From: Spirogloea muscicola
Lineage: Eukaryota > Streptophyta > Zygnematophyceae > Spirogloeales > Spirogloeaceae
Length of the DNA: 13,979 bases
Assembly (NCBI GenBank): GCA_009602725.1
Contig: WELB01000227.1
Location: 82,581 to 96,559 of the forward strand
Direction of reading: 5' to 3'
Of the stretch, positions 1 through 9,160 are shown in pieces. Positions within the stretch are counted from its first letter, which is position 1; every line of letters starts with the position of its first letter. The translations under genes and the position numbers were made by a program. The notes under the pieces were generated by a model, which did not search any database, had not been told where the DNA came from, and saw nothing but the letters and a program-made list of their open reading frames with translations.

Positions 1-36
<36 letters not shown>
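1..36. repeat. (GGC)12 trinucleotide microsatellite
   Basis: Twelve perfect GGC units open the window. On the minus strand the next bases (40-42) read ATG followed by GCA and a run of GCC, so a leftward gene starting with Met and a polyalanine stretch could begin here and run off the edge. Only 42 bases are visible, so I call the repeat and not the gene. Confidence 0.85.
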
Positions 37-204
37 TGCCATCGGCGCGCCGCGTGTCGCACGAGCCGACCAGCTGCGGGCTGCCACCACCGCTACTTGG
101 CCCCCGCCTGCCACTCCCCGCCGGGCGGCTTGCGCACTTTGTGGGCTTCCTTCCTTCCGTGGAACCAACCAAAGCGGCGGCGGAAGAAGGAAGCGGCTGC
201 TGAT

Positions 205-250
205 ATGAAAGAATCGGCTGTGAAATGCCAGCCAGATGCATACAGGTGTT
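205..250 (-). repeat. Possible 3' UTR remnant of the LINE family, sharing a 15-mer with 9677-9691
   Basis: Lying downstream (in the minus direction) of the retroelement fragment at 287-721, this stretch holds GTGAAATGCCAGCCA (plus strand, 220-234). The same 15 bases occur at 9677-9691 in the same orientation, with weaker similarity on both sides. A shared 15-mer next to a LINE C-terminus suggests a 3' UTR piece of a dispersed repeat. That assignment is inference. Confidence 0.35.
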
Positions 251-286
251 CATGACGGAGCCAAAGGCTAGGCAGACAGGGCGCCC

Positions 287-721
287 TCAATACCCCCGTG
301 TCAGCAGTAGCAAGTCAGATGAGCTGAGGGGAGGAAGAGCAACCCCGCTGCGCAAGCCAGAGGCTGCTGCAAGGGCGCGACCAGCGCGGCGGTGCAAAGC
401 AAGCGCTTGGTAGCGCTGCAGGGACATAGACAGTCGCATACGGTAGCAGGACACCAGACCCAAAGGCACCGAGCCACCGGGAAGGGCAGCACCCTGCTCC
501 CGGCGCCGCTGGTCAGCTTGAGAGGCCAGCAGCGAAAGTAACGAGGACCACCGACCCCCGTAACACCCATGGATGTCCATGGCCAGGGGGTAAAAGGTAT
601 CACCCGCCGGGTGGTCCTTGTACTTGTGCAGCTTCTTCCGCTCGGCTACCTTCACAGCGTAGCCGGTCTCAGAAGCAGGGCACGCCCAGTCGGCAAGGCT
701 GCTAGCGGCCACGAGCGGCAA
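287..721 (-). pseudogene. Decayed LINE-type retrotransposon, C-terminal fragment
   Basis: An open frame of 144 codons without a convincing start. Its middle resembles the region after the reverse transcriptase domain in algal LINE-type ORF2 proteins: an AERKKLHKYKDH-like stretch, then FYPLAMDIHGCYGG, a Leu/Ser-rich helix, and a late RLSMSLQRYQALALHRRAG segment that matches the usual (R)-x-S-x-x-LQR-x-x-A ending. No catalytic YADD motif or endonuclease is present here, and the adjoining frames on the 5' side (positions 722-1000) carry only disconnected scraps. It ends in a Ser/Leu-rich tail closing with TRGY and TGA. The same tail is encoded in inverted orientation ending at 1134. The retroelement call rests on recalled family pattern, not a search; this copy is surely non-functional. 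Confidence 0.6.
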
Positions 722-903
722 ACATGCGGATCAGCCTGCCGGTGTTGAGTTTGTGGCGCAGGCGGTGGTCGTGCACGGGGCGGGGCGTTGGGCAGTCCGT
801 GGCTGGACCTCCTGCAGCGGCTTGCACGGCGGGCCACTGCTCGTCGAGAGGGACAGCAAGACAGAAGAAAGTGGCTCCCTGAATGAGAGTGTGTGGCTTC
901 GGC

Positions 904-1246
904 CCTTTGGACCTTCTCAATGGGCGAGCACCTTCTTCTTTGGACCTTGTCCATCTTTCTTGGTTGGCCATTCACAGCCCCCGCCCCTTTGGAGGAGCTC
1001 ACTTCTCTCATGTGGGCTGGCCTCTCAACTTGCGGGCAGGCCACGCTGTGGCTGCTGCTTCTGGGTCTCATCGGGGTGCCTCTTTTCCAGCTGCGAGTTA
1101 CTCCGACTTGCTGTTGCTAACTCGGGGGTGCTAAGCTCCCCTCCGCTGTAGCCTCGTGCATAGCTGTGTGGTTTAAGCGCTTTTCGGCTCTTGAAACCTT
1201 GTCCATTCTTCTCGTGCTGGCCTTTCACAGGCACTGCCTTGAATTG
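904..1246. repeat. Imperfect direct repeats of about 16-40 bp
   Basis: A segment at about 941-978 (TGGACCTTGTCCATCTTTCT and onward to TTCACAG) recurs at about 1192-1230 with roughly 80 percent identity by eye. The shorter element CTTTGGACCTTSTCMAT occurs at about 905-921 and 937-954, and in diverged form at about 1188-1206. Together with the LINE tail this marks the 0.9-1.25 kb stretch as repetitive rather than coding. Confidence 0.5.
1010..1134 (+). pseudogene. Second LINE C-terminal fragment, inverted relative to 287-721
   Basis: Translated in the frame that stops at 1132-1134, the last 35 or so residues match the end of the minus-strand fragment residue by residue: RAGHAVAAASG here against RAGRALAAASG there, then SDLLLLTRGC here against SDLLLLTRGY there, with both stops at the same place. 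DNA similarity extends over roughly 85 bases (about 1050-1135 against the reverse complement of about 286-372). The upstream part of the frame (883-1009) looks like noise. This is an independent truncated copy of the same element family in the opposite orientation, so the two copies face each other with their 5' sides inward. Confidence 0.6.
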
Positions 1247-1898
1247 GAAGAGCTGTTTTTTCACATCCATCGTGGTAATTTGATTCAGCTACTTCTGCCT
1301 GACCGCAGTCCTCGCCGCCTTTGCCTGGCTTGTCAATCGCCGTCTGGTATTCGGGCATCATCTAGCGACTCTCCGCGCTGACTCGTGGTTACTGGAGGTC
1401 AGCTTAGCAGCTGGTGGTGTACATCTGTCAGTGTGCTTGCCTTTGTACTTGGCCACTCAAGCCCTCCATCACATATAACATAATGCATTTTCCTTCGTGT
1501 AGAGCTGCTTCTTCTGCCAGCACAAGCTAAGCCAAGTCCACCATGCAGATGTCCAACTTTCTGCGGGTTGTGAGCCAATCTTAACCACACCCTGAGTAGA
1601 GCCGCGGCTTCTACTTGCCGCCCCCCCAACTCTGACATCCAGAGCACGCACTTCGGCTCCAAGCCGTATATGCAACCCTGTGCCGCTGCCCAACTCTAGC
1701 TTCCACACAAGAACTCGCTCTAGTGCAACGCTTTGGCTGGGTGAATGTAGCTTTGCAGCAAGGTACGAGTGGCTCTAGGACTTCGCTATCTTCAGGACCT
1801 ATACATTGACCCCTATACAGCAACACGTGACTCCGCCGCTTGGAGTCATCACAACAACACACATAGTTGACCTGCAAAGCCATGCCAATTGGCACCAT
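1247..1898. other. Non-coding stretch, likely including the 3' UTR of the 1899-6040 gene
   Basis: Frames here are short, overlap on both strands and show no protein-like composition. The part nearest 1898 must include the 3' UTR of the minus-strand gene ending at 1899. I found no clear polyadenylation signal (the algal TGTAA type, which would read TTACA on this strand) and nothing else recognisable. Confidence 0.4.
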
Positions 1899-4800
1899 TC
1901 AATCATTCTTGAGAGTGAGAGGGGAGTTGCTTGTGTGAAGCATGAGCTGCTTGAGCTGGACTACAAGAAGCTTCAGAAGAAGCTGCAGCTTTTCCCCCTC
2001 GACTCCTCTGTCACCTTCTCTCCTCCCTTTGCTCTTGTCCTTTTCTCTGGTGTTCCCATTTGCTGCCTCTTCATCACCATCTTCTTGGGAGCTGTCACCA
2101 ACTTCATCTGCTGTCCTCGAAAGCTCCGCATCTTGCTGGCTCGCCATCATGTCTTGTTCTTGAGTATTCATGGTCATAGCACTAGCAACTGCTGCATGAC
2201 ACTCGGTAAGTGCCAGAGCTAGAGGCCCACCCGCAGTCCACAACCTGGCCGAAGGGGACCTGGTCATGGTAACAACCTTGACGAGCAATAGCAAAGCCTG
2301 ACTCCTGCTCCTAAGACTGAGTGTGAGGCCTGTCAGGTCGAGATCTGGTGTGCCAATGCTCTTGACCTGTGAAGACAGCCTGCTAAGGCTAGAGGCCAAC
2401 GGCGATTCTGCAGCATCCTGTGCCATGCCGAGCAGCATGATGTCAAGACTTGGATAGACGAGCTTACGCGCACGTAGGACCAGAGGCCACATCAGCCTAT
2501 GGGTAGCAGATACAGCATCAGAAAGCTCTGCTTCAGCTTTATTAAGTGTAACAAGGAAACTGCAGAATGGTGGCAGAGCCCTCATGTAGGCCGTAAAGTC
2601 TGGAGAAGCGGTGACTCCAAGCAGCAACAATGTCCGTAAAGGCTCCATAGTAGGTTGCATCATGTCTGCTCCCAAAAGGGGCGCCAGCAACCGACACACT
2701 CCGACCTGAAGCATGTCACAACAGCGACTTGTCATCTGCTCGTGGAATTCCATACATGGCTGCTCAGATTTGAATATCACATGCTGACTAGGGTACTACA
2801 CCCAGTTGCATTACCAGGGAATGTGCATGCAGGTGCTTCACTCCCATGCATGCACTTCCTTCAAGTGACATGACAATGAGAGTGCTATAGCTGCTCACCT
2901 CAACAAGCTGAGAGCCCGCTTGTGCCTTTATGGGAGCAACTTCCAAGAATGTCAAGAGCATGTGTATGAGAGTGTTGAGCTTGCACTCGTTCTCCACACT
3001 GCCTTGCCATGTGCTCAGTATAGCTTCCAACTTTCTGCTAAGATAAGGAAGGGCCGCCTGCAAAGAAGGCCAGAGGAGCTTGACTGCAGATTTCATGTGC
3101 AGGACTGAGTGACGCTTGAGCTGATGCTGTGAGCAGAGAGTCTCCAGCAGAAGGTAAGCAAGCTCGTCACCCTGCTGCGCTCCCGCACTTGTCAAGCCAA
3201 TCACGCCAGGTAGACCAACCTGCAATGCACCTGGCATTACACACGGAACACTTCAGTCATTCATACACACGGAAGTACGACACAAAGTGGGCACACAGCA
3301 GGTTAAGAGAGTTTGACAGTCTGACACTTGAGACAGTAGAGGCACTATGTTATGCTGTTTCAAAAGCCTAGGCTCATATTTTGGATCCAAGGCAGCGGCT
3401 GACTTATAGTGCTTGTCACTGCCCGTTGTCATACTGAGGCCCTGATAAGAAAGTGACAGCTTGTATGCTGTAAAATGCTTTGTCTAATTTTGATGCCAAA
3501 GTCTATCTCACCTGTTGCTTCCATGAACCGCAAGACAGTGGTTTCCACTTCACGACCCGAGATGCTGGACGTCATCAAATAAATACCCAGAAGTTCTACA
3601 TAAGGCCGCAAAGCCAGGCGCACATCCACGTCCTGACTAGCAACACTCAGCAGCCCTCGAACAATCTGATACATCCACAATTATGCCTTTTGTAAGATGG
3701 CAAATTTCAACTAGCCCGTGTGACCTCCACTGTGCCCTGGAGGGCATGCATATGCATTACAGATTACTGTTTACTGCACAATGATGCTGCTGACTATGCA
3801 GCAACACAGTGGGTGGAAACACGGACCTCAAGGACGTCATCAGCAAGGTGAAGGTCATCCCAGGCCTTGTTACTGCTTATGGTTCTCCTGGCAAAGCTTG
3901 CGACTTTAGCCAACTTGTGCAATAAGTCCTCCCAGCAACTTTTGTTGGGCAGCTCAGACTGGAAGGAGAGATCAGCGAGTAACAGGGTTGACTCAGACAC
4001 TTGATCATGCTGTAGCGTGCCTGCTTGCTCCAGTGGCTCCCAATCAGAATCATCTGCAGGCCATAGCAGCCAAGCAATAAGTGATCTTCAACAGCTGGAG
4101 CTAGAAGTTGTCGAGCCCCTCAAGTCAAGGGTCCACCATTTTGTAGAGCTGATCCGAGGGTTATAAGTCCACCTACCAACTGTGCCCCAACACATTCTGA
4201 TGCCTAGCTGAGATCAAGCAGGCTGCGCTAACATGGAGTGGTCACAGGGTGTGACACAGTAGAACAAGGATGAGGACAAGCATTTTCTTCATGGTATGTC
4301 AACCTGTGTACCAACACGTACTTGTTTAGCGGCACTGCTTTCAACCTTACTGATGCAAGCCAGGCCTGCCCAAGTAGGTTACCTTTGTAGCTACAAACGT
4401 CAATGCAATAAAGATGCAAGCTGCTACTCAAAGACATTGCTTCCACTCTAAAGAGCCTTGATCGTGTGGTCCTTGGCCAAATGCATACCATCGTCATGCC
4501 CTTCAAGCAGGTCATCAACCGCAATTTCACTGGACTGTGCAAGGACTCTTGCTGCTTGTACACCTTCACCAATGTTGTGCTTATCAGTGACTTCAGCTGC
4601 GCCCTCCTCCCCGCTTGTACTTGCACGGCCAGAAGTGCTCACTTCCTCCTCCGAAGCAGGGTGATAATCAGCCAGCAACTTGTGAAGGCCACCGTTTGGA
4701 TTGCTTGTACTTGCCAAGGCATACCGCACCGAGCTCACAAACACGCAACCTGATGAGCGACAAAGAAGGGGATGGATATCAGCTTAGGACCTCTCCGTAA

Positions 4801-5908
4801 GCTTTGCAGTCGTGATGACGCTCATTATGCAGTCCATTCTTGCATGCCCTGCATGCGTTTCAAACTTTGAGAGTCATCAAGCAAGTGGTTGATGAAGGGG
4901 CTGCCAGACTTGATGTGGGAATTAGAACCAGCCCTCAACACACTGAAAGCAAAATCTGCAGAGAGTTGCTGCATTCCGAAGTACCAGCTATAAGTGACAA
5001 GTACAGCTTCCGAAGCTCCAGCTCTTCAGATGCCATTGCTGACGAGATATTCTGTGTAGGTCTGGTGAGAGGTTGCACATTTGCATCTTCGGATGATGCT
5101 GAAGCTGCCATGTAGCTGCACAAACAAGCTCAATACTGGTTAGCCAAAGCTCCCAGCAGACATCTCTAGCTCCCCTCTTTGCAAGACTGCCTGCCACAGT
5201 TGCGTGGAGCGAGGCAACTGTAGGGGAGGCTCTGTCCACAGCCTTATCCTCTTCAGTGGAACGAAGGCCCGACTCTCTGCGGAAGCAAGTAGCAACTCAT
5301 TCGTGGCATCCTGGCTGACGCCAAGCTGAGGTGAGGAGAGACAGGTGAGGTGGGATGGCAAGAGCAGGTCCTGACCTCAGCCCAGACACAAATCTCGCGC
5401 TGATGGTGTAAGGCAATTGCCTGGTCTCCGCAAGGCTTTCCCTGCAGCCAGCGCAGCAGGCAGCCTTCAGGGCAGCACCGCGGCCGTGTTTGGAAGCTAC
5501 TATCTGACCGATTCCCGCTTGCTCTAGAGGGCCTCAGACTGAGGGGACGCTGCATCAACTGCAAAAGACGTCTTGCCAATGTCAAGAGCGATGCAGCTTC
5601 CAATCCAGTGGCGCAGGAGGTCACCTCATCGTCCCTGCGAGGGCCGCAAGCCCGCTGGTCAACACGACCTGCAGTGCAGGGACAGCGCAGGCCAGGCCAT
5701 GAGCGCCGTGAAGGCAGCAAGCTGGAGCCTAGAAGCGAGAGGCGCGCAGCCGAGCGGCGCTCCGAGTGGCGCGGCCGCGCCGCACCGGGAAGTCGAAGCA
5801 GAGGCCGGCGTGCGCCTCGGTGGCCAGCGCCGCCTGGGGGCGTGCCGGCGCGGCCTGCGCCTCGGCGATGGCGCGCGCGAACTCCGCGGCCAGCCTCCGG
5901 CGGGCGGC

Positions 5909-5963
<55 letters not shown>

Positions 5964-6040
5964 CGCTGNGCCGCCGTCGACGCCGCCGTCGCGGCCGCCG
6001 CGTAGTCGCAGGGGCCCTGCAGCGCAGTCGACGCCGCCAT
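1899..6040 (-). CDS. Unidentified Leu-rich helical (HEAT/ARM-like?) protein, nine exons
   Basis: I do not recognise this protein. Exons in coding order: 6040-5786, 5654-5376, 5325-5162, 5115-4985, 4749-4489, 4053-3827, 3665-3512, 3230-2899, 2783-1899. All introns are GT-AG, all phases agree, and the joined length is 2688 nt, giving 895 residues and a TGA stop. After an Ala-rich N-terminus the protein is dominated by amphipathic Leu-rich helices (about 440-800), like a HEAT/ARM-type solenoid. Acidic low-complexity linkers lie near 300-370 (including DDDD across an exon joint) and 808-866, and a final Leu-rich helix is at about 867-882. There is no signal peptide, membrane span or catalytic motif that I can see. 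Weak points: exon 1 carries a 54-nt A run (17 Lys codons) and an N, probably artefactual; the third intron is only 46 bp; the last exon could start at 2783 or 24 bases later. A scaffold, transport or ribosome-assembly solenoid is possible, but none is supported. Confidence 0.6.
2822..2856. repeat. Short inverted repeat in an intron
   Basis: GTGCATGCA (2822-2830) and TGCATGCAC (2848-2856) are perfect 9-bp inverted arms around a 17-base loop, inside the last intron of the helical-protein gene. The arms are alternating purine-pyrimidine. No function is evident. Confidence 0.5.
5910..5969. other. 54-nt T homopolymer plus ambiguous base (probable assembly fault)
   Basis: T occupies 5910-5963 without a break, then CGCTG and an N at 5969. 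It sits abruptly inside very GC-rich sequence (GGCGGGCGGCG before, GCCGCCGTCG after), at the likely first exon of the minus-strand gene. The only other comparable run is the T tract filling the right end of the window, also directly after GC-rich coding DNA. An N beside one run supports a sequencing or assembly problem rather than a real tract. Confidence 0.8.
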
Positions 6041-6150
6041 CCTCGCTGGTCCAGGCCTGGCAGGCCTTGGCGGCGGTCGGGGCTGCCGGCACTCAGCCCC
6101 GCGCCTCACCGCACGGCGACGAGCCGGGGCAGGCATCGCAAGCGCGCGCC
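6041..6150. promoter_or_regulatory. Divergent, probably bidirectional promoter
   Basis: Only 110 bp separate the inferred start codons of the minus-strand helical-protein gene (ATG read at 6040-6038) and the plus-strand pseudouridine synthase gene (ATG at 6151). The gap is GC- and CpG-rich with no TATA box or other recognisable element. Both 5' UTRs and any core promoter must lie here or overlap the coding starts. The call follows from the gene layout and depends on both start choices. Confidence 0.45.
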
Positions 6151-9100
6151 ATGGCCGCTGCGGGGGGCCTCATCTCCCGCTGCGCTGCCGGGCCGCTCGC
6201 TTCGCTCGGCGGGCTGGCCCTCCTGCGCAGGCCTTCGCTGCTCCGGCAGCGCGGCCGGAGCTGGACCGAGCTGCTTGCGGCCCTGCTGGTCAGCCCGACG
6301 CGGCGTTCCCCACGCTCGCCACCTCTGGCAGCGCACGAGCGTTGCAGGCCGCTGCCACCGGGCCCCTGCCTCGCAGCGCTCGACGAGCTCGCCAGCAGTA
6401 GCTCGAGCAGCAGCTCGGGTACCGGGGTTGCTGCTGGGCGTCCCGAGGTGCACACAGGGCCTCTTGAAGAGCAGCAGCCGCGGCGTCGCAAGAAGAAGGT
6501 GGCCATCTGGATTGGCTACGTCGGGACCGACTTCAAAGGTGCCTGCTTGCGAACGTTGAATGACCATTTGATGTGAAGTAGCACCCTAAACCACGTACCC
6601 CTAGCCCTGAAACTCTGGACCCTAAACCCTAATGCCTTACCCAAGTGCACACCTACGCTCAGCACTGGGCTACGAGTTGAGGCTCGCATCTGGGCCTGAT
6701 AGCAGGCATCCCTCCTCCCTGGTCTTCTCAGGTGGTGGTCCGTGCTCGCTTTCCCAGCTTGACCCTAGCAGCGGCTCCCAAGCGGGGCTAGGCCTGTGAA
6801 ACATTGCGCGATCTTGGCAGCCAACAGATTGTTAATGTGGGCCCGCTCAGTGAGCAGCTTCGCGCCCTTCTTTGTCGCGCTTCAGGCCTTCAAGTGCAGC
6901 GAGCTTCAGGCAGCTTCGATGAGTTTAGGAGTGAGCCACTCTCCTCACTTTTCGCTGCCTCCTTGCCTCCTGAGAGTTAGTAGAGACACTTGTGACATTG
7001 CAACCAGTAGAAGCAGTAGCACACATGCAGCATTGACAAGCACTGCACAGCGTGCACCTGCAGCTGTGGAAGGCGAGCTGGAGAAGGCCATCCTGGCAGC
7101 GGACGCTATGCTCCCCTCCAACTTTGGTGACTTTGCCAAAAGCAAGTGGGGTCGCAGCAGTCGAACAGACAAGGGAGTAAGTCGCTGCCACCAGGATGGC
7201 CTTAACAAGCAATCACAAACTTTCTTTCGCTGAGGCCTTTTCTGCCTCATTGCTACACTGTGCTAGCTTGTGCTCAGCAGACCCCTGCTCCAGTCATCCT
7301 CTCGCCGCCCTCTCTGCCAAGGGCTGCCTTTAGGCCCAACAACGTTTTCAAGAATTTTGCTGCCAAACCTTAGAAGGCAGGCAATAGAGCTGATGGCTAA
7401 GCTTGTCAGCTTGATAACTGCCATCGAATTGATATTCAGGTGCACTCCGTGGCCACAGTGGTGGGGATGAAAATGGAAGTTCCATATGACGCCTGGGTCG
7501 GAGATGAAGATGGAGCTCGATTGGCCGCATCTATCAACGAGCACCTGACATCTTCAATCCGTGTCTTCAGTGTGCAGCCAGTGAACAAGTAACATACACT
7601 TTTCATTCTTGAGCATCCTGCTATTTGATGTCCGCCCTGTCCAACAGTAGCGCACTTGGAGGTCTGCAACCCTTTGTGCAATCTCTGATGACTCTGTGCT
7701 GACACTTTCTGTGCCACACATCCAGGTCATTTTTACCTAGGAGGGCGTGCAGGGAGCGGACGTATCATTATCTCATCCCTGCTTCTGCGCTGGAGATTGA
7801 TGCAGGAACTGCACCACATGAGGTCAACAACCGTCTGAACCGATTGAGAGCAATCCTTGCCTCGTTTGAGGTGCGTACACTGTGAGGTTCTTTGAGACTT
7901 CCTCTCAGTTGACTCAGCTGAGGTCTTAAGGTCCCAGTTGTGCTTTCCTTTATACCAGTTGGCTGGGGAGCTGCTTGTGTGACAGGGAAAGCACCCATTT
8001 CACAACTACACCAGCCGCAGTAATTACAGGCCTGTTCAATATTGCCGTCAGACAGCCGTCGCTCCGCCCGTTGCGCCTGAGCATACACCACAATCCAGTG
8101 GCAATTGGGACTACGACCCGGCCAGTGCATCAGTAGGAGAGCACCAAGAATTTGGTGGGAAGCGGAGCCCTGCAGCTCCTGAGAACTTATGCACACGGGA
8201 GGCTTTGACGAGGCAATCGCGTATTCGTGACTCCGACCTGCTGGACGAAGATGGGGACATGCCTAAGCCAAGCTCCAGTGAAGACGAAGATGAAGTCCTC
8301 GATATAAGGAGCAGACGATTTGATAGAAAGACATGGTGGGTCCAGCAACCAGACGCGACAGATAAAATTTTTGCAGCTCACTATCGTATAGTCAAAGAGT
8401 GCTCATGCGCACATCTGGAAGACTTTCAAGGTTGCAAATTTGCAAGAGTCGTCATCGTTGGAGAATCCTTCATGATTTACCAGGTAAGGAGACTGTTATT
8501 GTATCATATTCCCACGGGTTTTGAGCATGCAGTTACAGGAGAATGGGGAACCTCATGTTATTTCTCTGATCGAAGTCCAGTGCAGTTCCATCATGCGCGT
8601 GACTGTGCGAGGTGTCAACTGCCATGCAAATGCGAGGTGCCAACTGTCAGCAAATTCACAGGGACTGACAAATTCGTCTGTGTGCATGTACGCAGATCAG
8701 AAAAATGATGGGCACTGCCATAGCCACATTAAGGGGCGTTCTGTCTCCTGATATCTTGCCAGTCTCTTTAGCAAGGCACTCTCGCATTCCCTTACCTCTA
8801 GCCCCAGCTGAAGGCCTTGTGCTGACGGGAAGTATATTCTTCCCGCTTCGTCAGCAAGCGCCTAAGCAAATAGCCAGTGATGACACAGTGAGTGTATCAT
8901 TGTCAGCTCAATGTGATTGGGGACAAGCGCTGGTGAAGCTTTCACCACGAGCTCAAGAGGAAGCAGATACTTTCCTGGCAGCAAATGTGCTGACTGCCAT
9001 GGCAGCATCCTTGACAGTTGACAAAGCTCCTTGGAAGGTGTGGTTAGAGAGGCTGCATGAGAAGCCCTGGCTCGGCGCTGAGGATGTGCAAAGCTTGATT

Positions 9101-9160
9101 GCTGCATTCACCTCGTGGCAAGTTGCTGTGCAGAGCAGAAAAGATGTACAGGCATATTGA
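6151..9160 (+). CDS. PUS1: tRNA pseudouridine synthase, TruA family, Pus1 type
   Basis: TruA-family enzymes isomerise uridine to pseudouridine in tRNA; Pus1 members act on several positions and some other RNAs. Exons: 6151-6538, 6886-6930, 7064-7176, 7440-7588, 7726-7870, 7986-8483, 8696-9160. All introns are GT-AG with matching phase; 1803 nt give 600 residues and TGA. Motifs: VAIWIGYVGTDFKGLQ at 117-132, RSSRTDKGVHS with the catalytic Asp at 180, RERTYHYLIP with the conserved Tyr near 245, GKHPFHNYT at 281-289, and GESFMIYQIRKMMGTA near 438-454. Residues 1-40 are rich in Ala, Leu and Arg with no acidic residue, like a mitochondrial or plastid transit peptide. The start is the first ATG after the T run, in a good GCCATGG context. 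An insertion with an acidic patch (about 290-411) splits the C-terminal domain; plant homologues as I recall them also carry one. The first intron donor (GTGCCT) is weak, and exon 2 is only 45 nt. Nuclear targeting cannot be excluded. Confidence 0.9.
6620..6632. repeat. Interstitial plant-type telomere-like motif
   Basis: CCCTAAACCCTAA, almost two units of the CCCTAAA/TTTAGGG telomere repeat, lies in the first intron of the pseudouridine synthase gene. A single CCCTAAA unit is also present at 6584-6590 and a degenerate CCCTGAA at about 6606-6612. Short telomere-like boxes also occur as regulatory elements near translation genes in land plants. Two units may be chance. Confidence 0.45.
8606..8655. 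repeat. Tandem duplication of about 25 bp in an intron
   Basis: TGCGAGGTGTCAACTGCCAT (8606-8625, unit to 8630) is followed at once by a second copy with a few substitutions (8631-8655, beginning TGCGAGGTGCCAACTGTCAG). Both lie in the sixth intron of the pseudouridine synthase gene. They look like a simple tandem duplication without function. Confidence 0.6.

Noticed and set aside
753-1151. 132-codon plus-strand frame as a gene
   Set aside because: Composition is noise-like, it crosses the direct repeats, and the only recognisable signal (the LINE tail) lies in another frame.
1611-1898. Minus-strand frame directly after the helical-protein stop
   Set aside because: Its Cys- and Ser-rich composition is not protein-like and it starts past the stop of a complete gene model; 3' UTR is the simpler reading.
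5253-6092. 279-codon minus-strand frame
   Set aside because: It reads through two introns and the A run in the wrong frame. Only its central part coincides with a modelled exon (5654-5376).
5573-6576. Two long plus-strand frames of over 320 codons through the T run
   Set aside because: They read the T run as polyphenylalanine. Only the part from the ATG at 6151 matches a family, so the upstream portion is not treated as coding on this strand.
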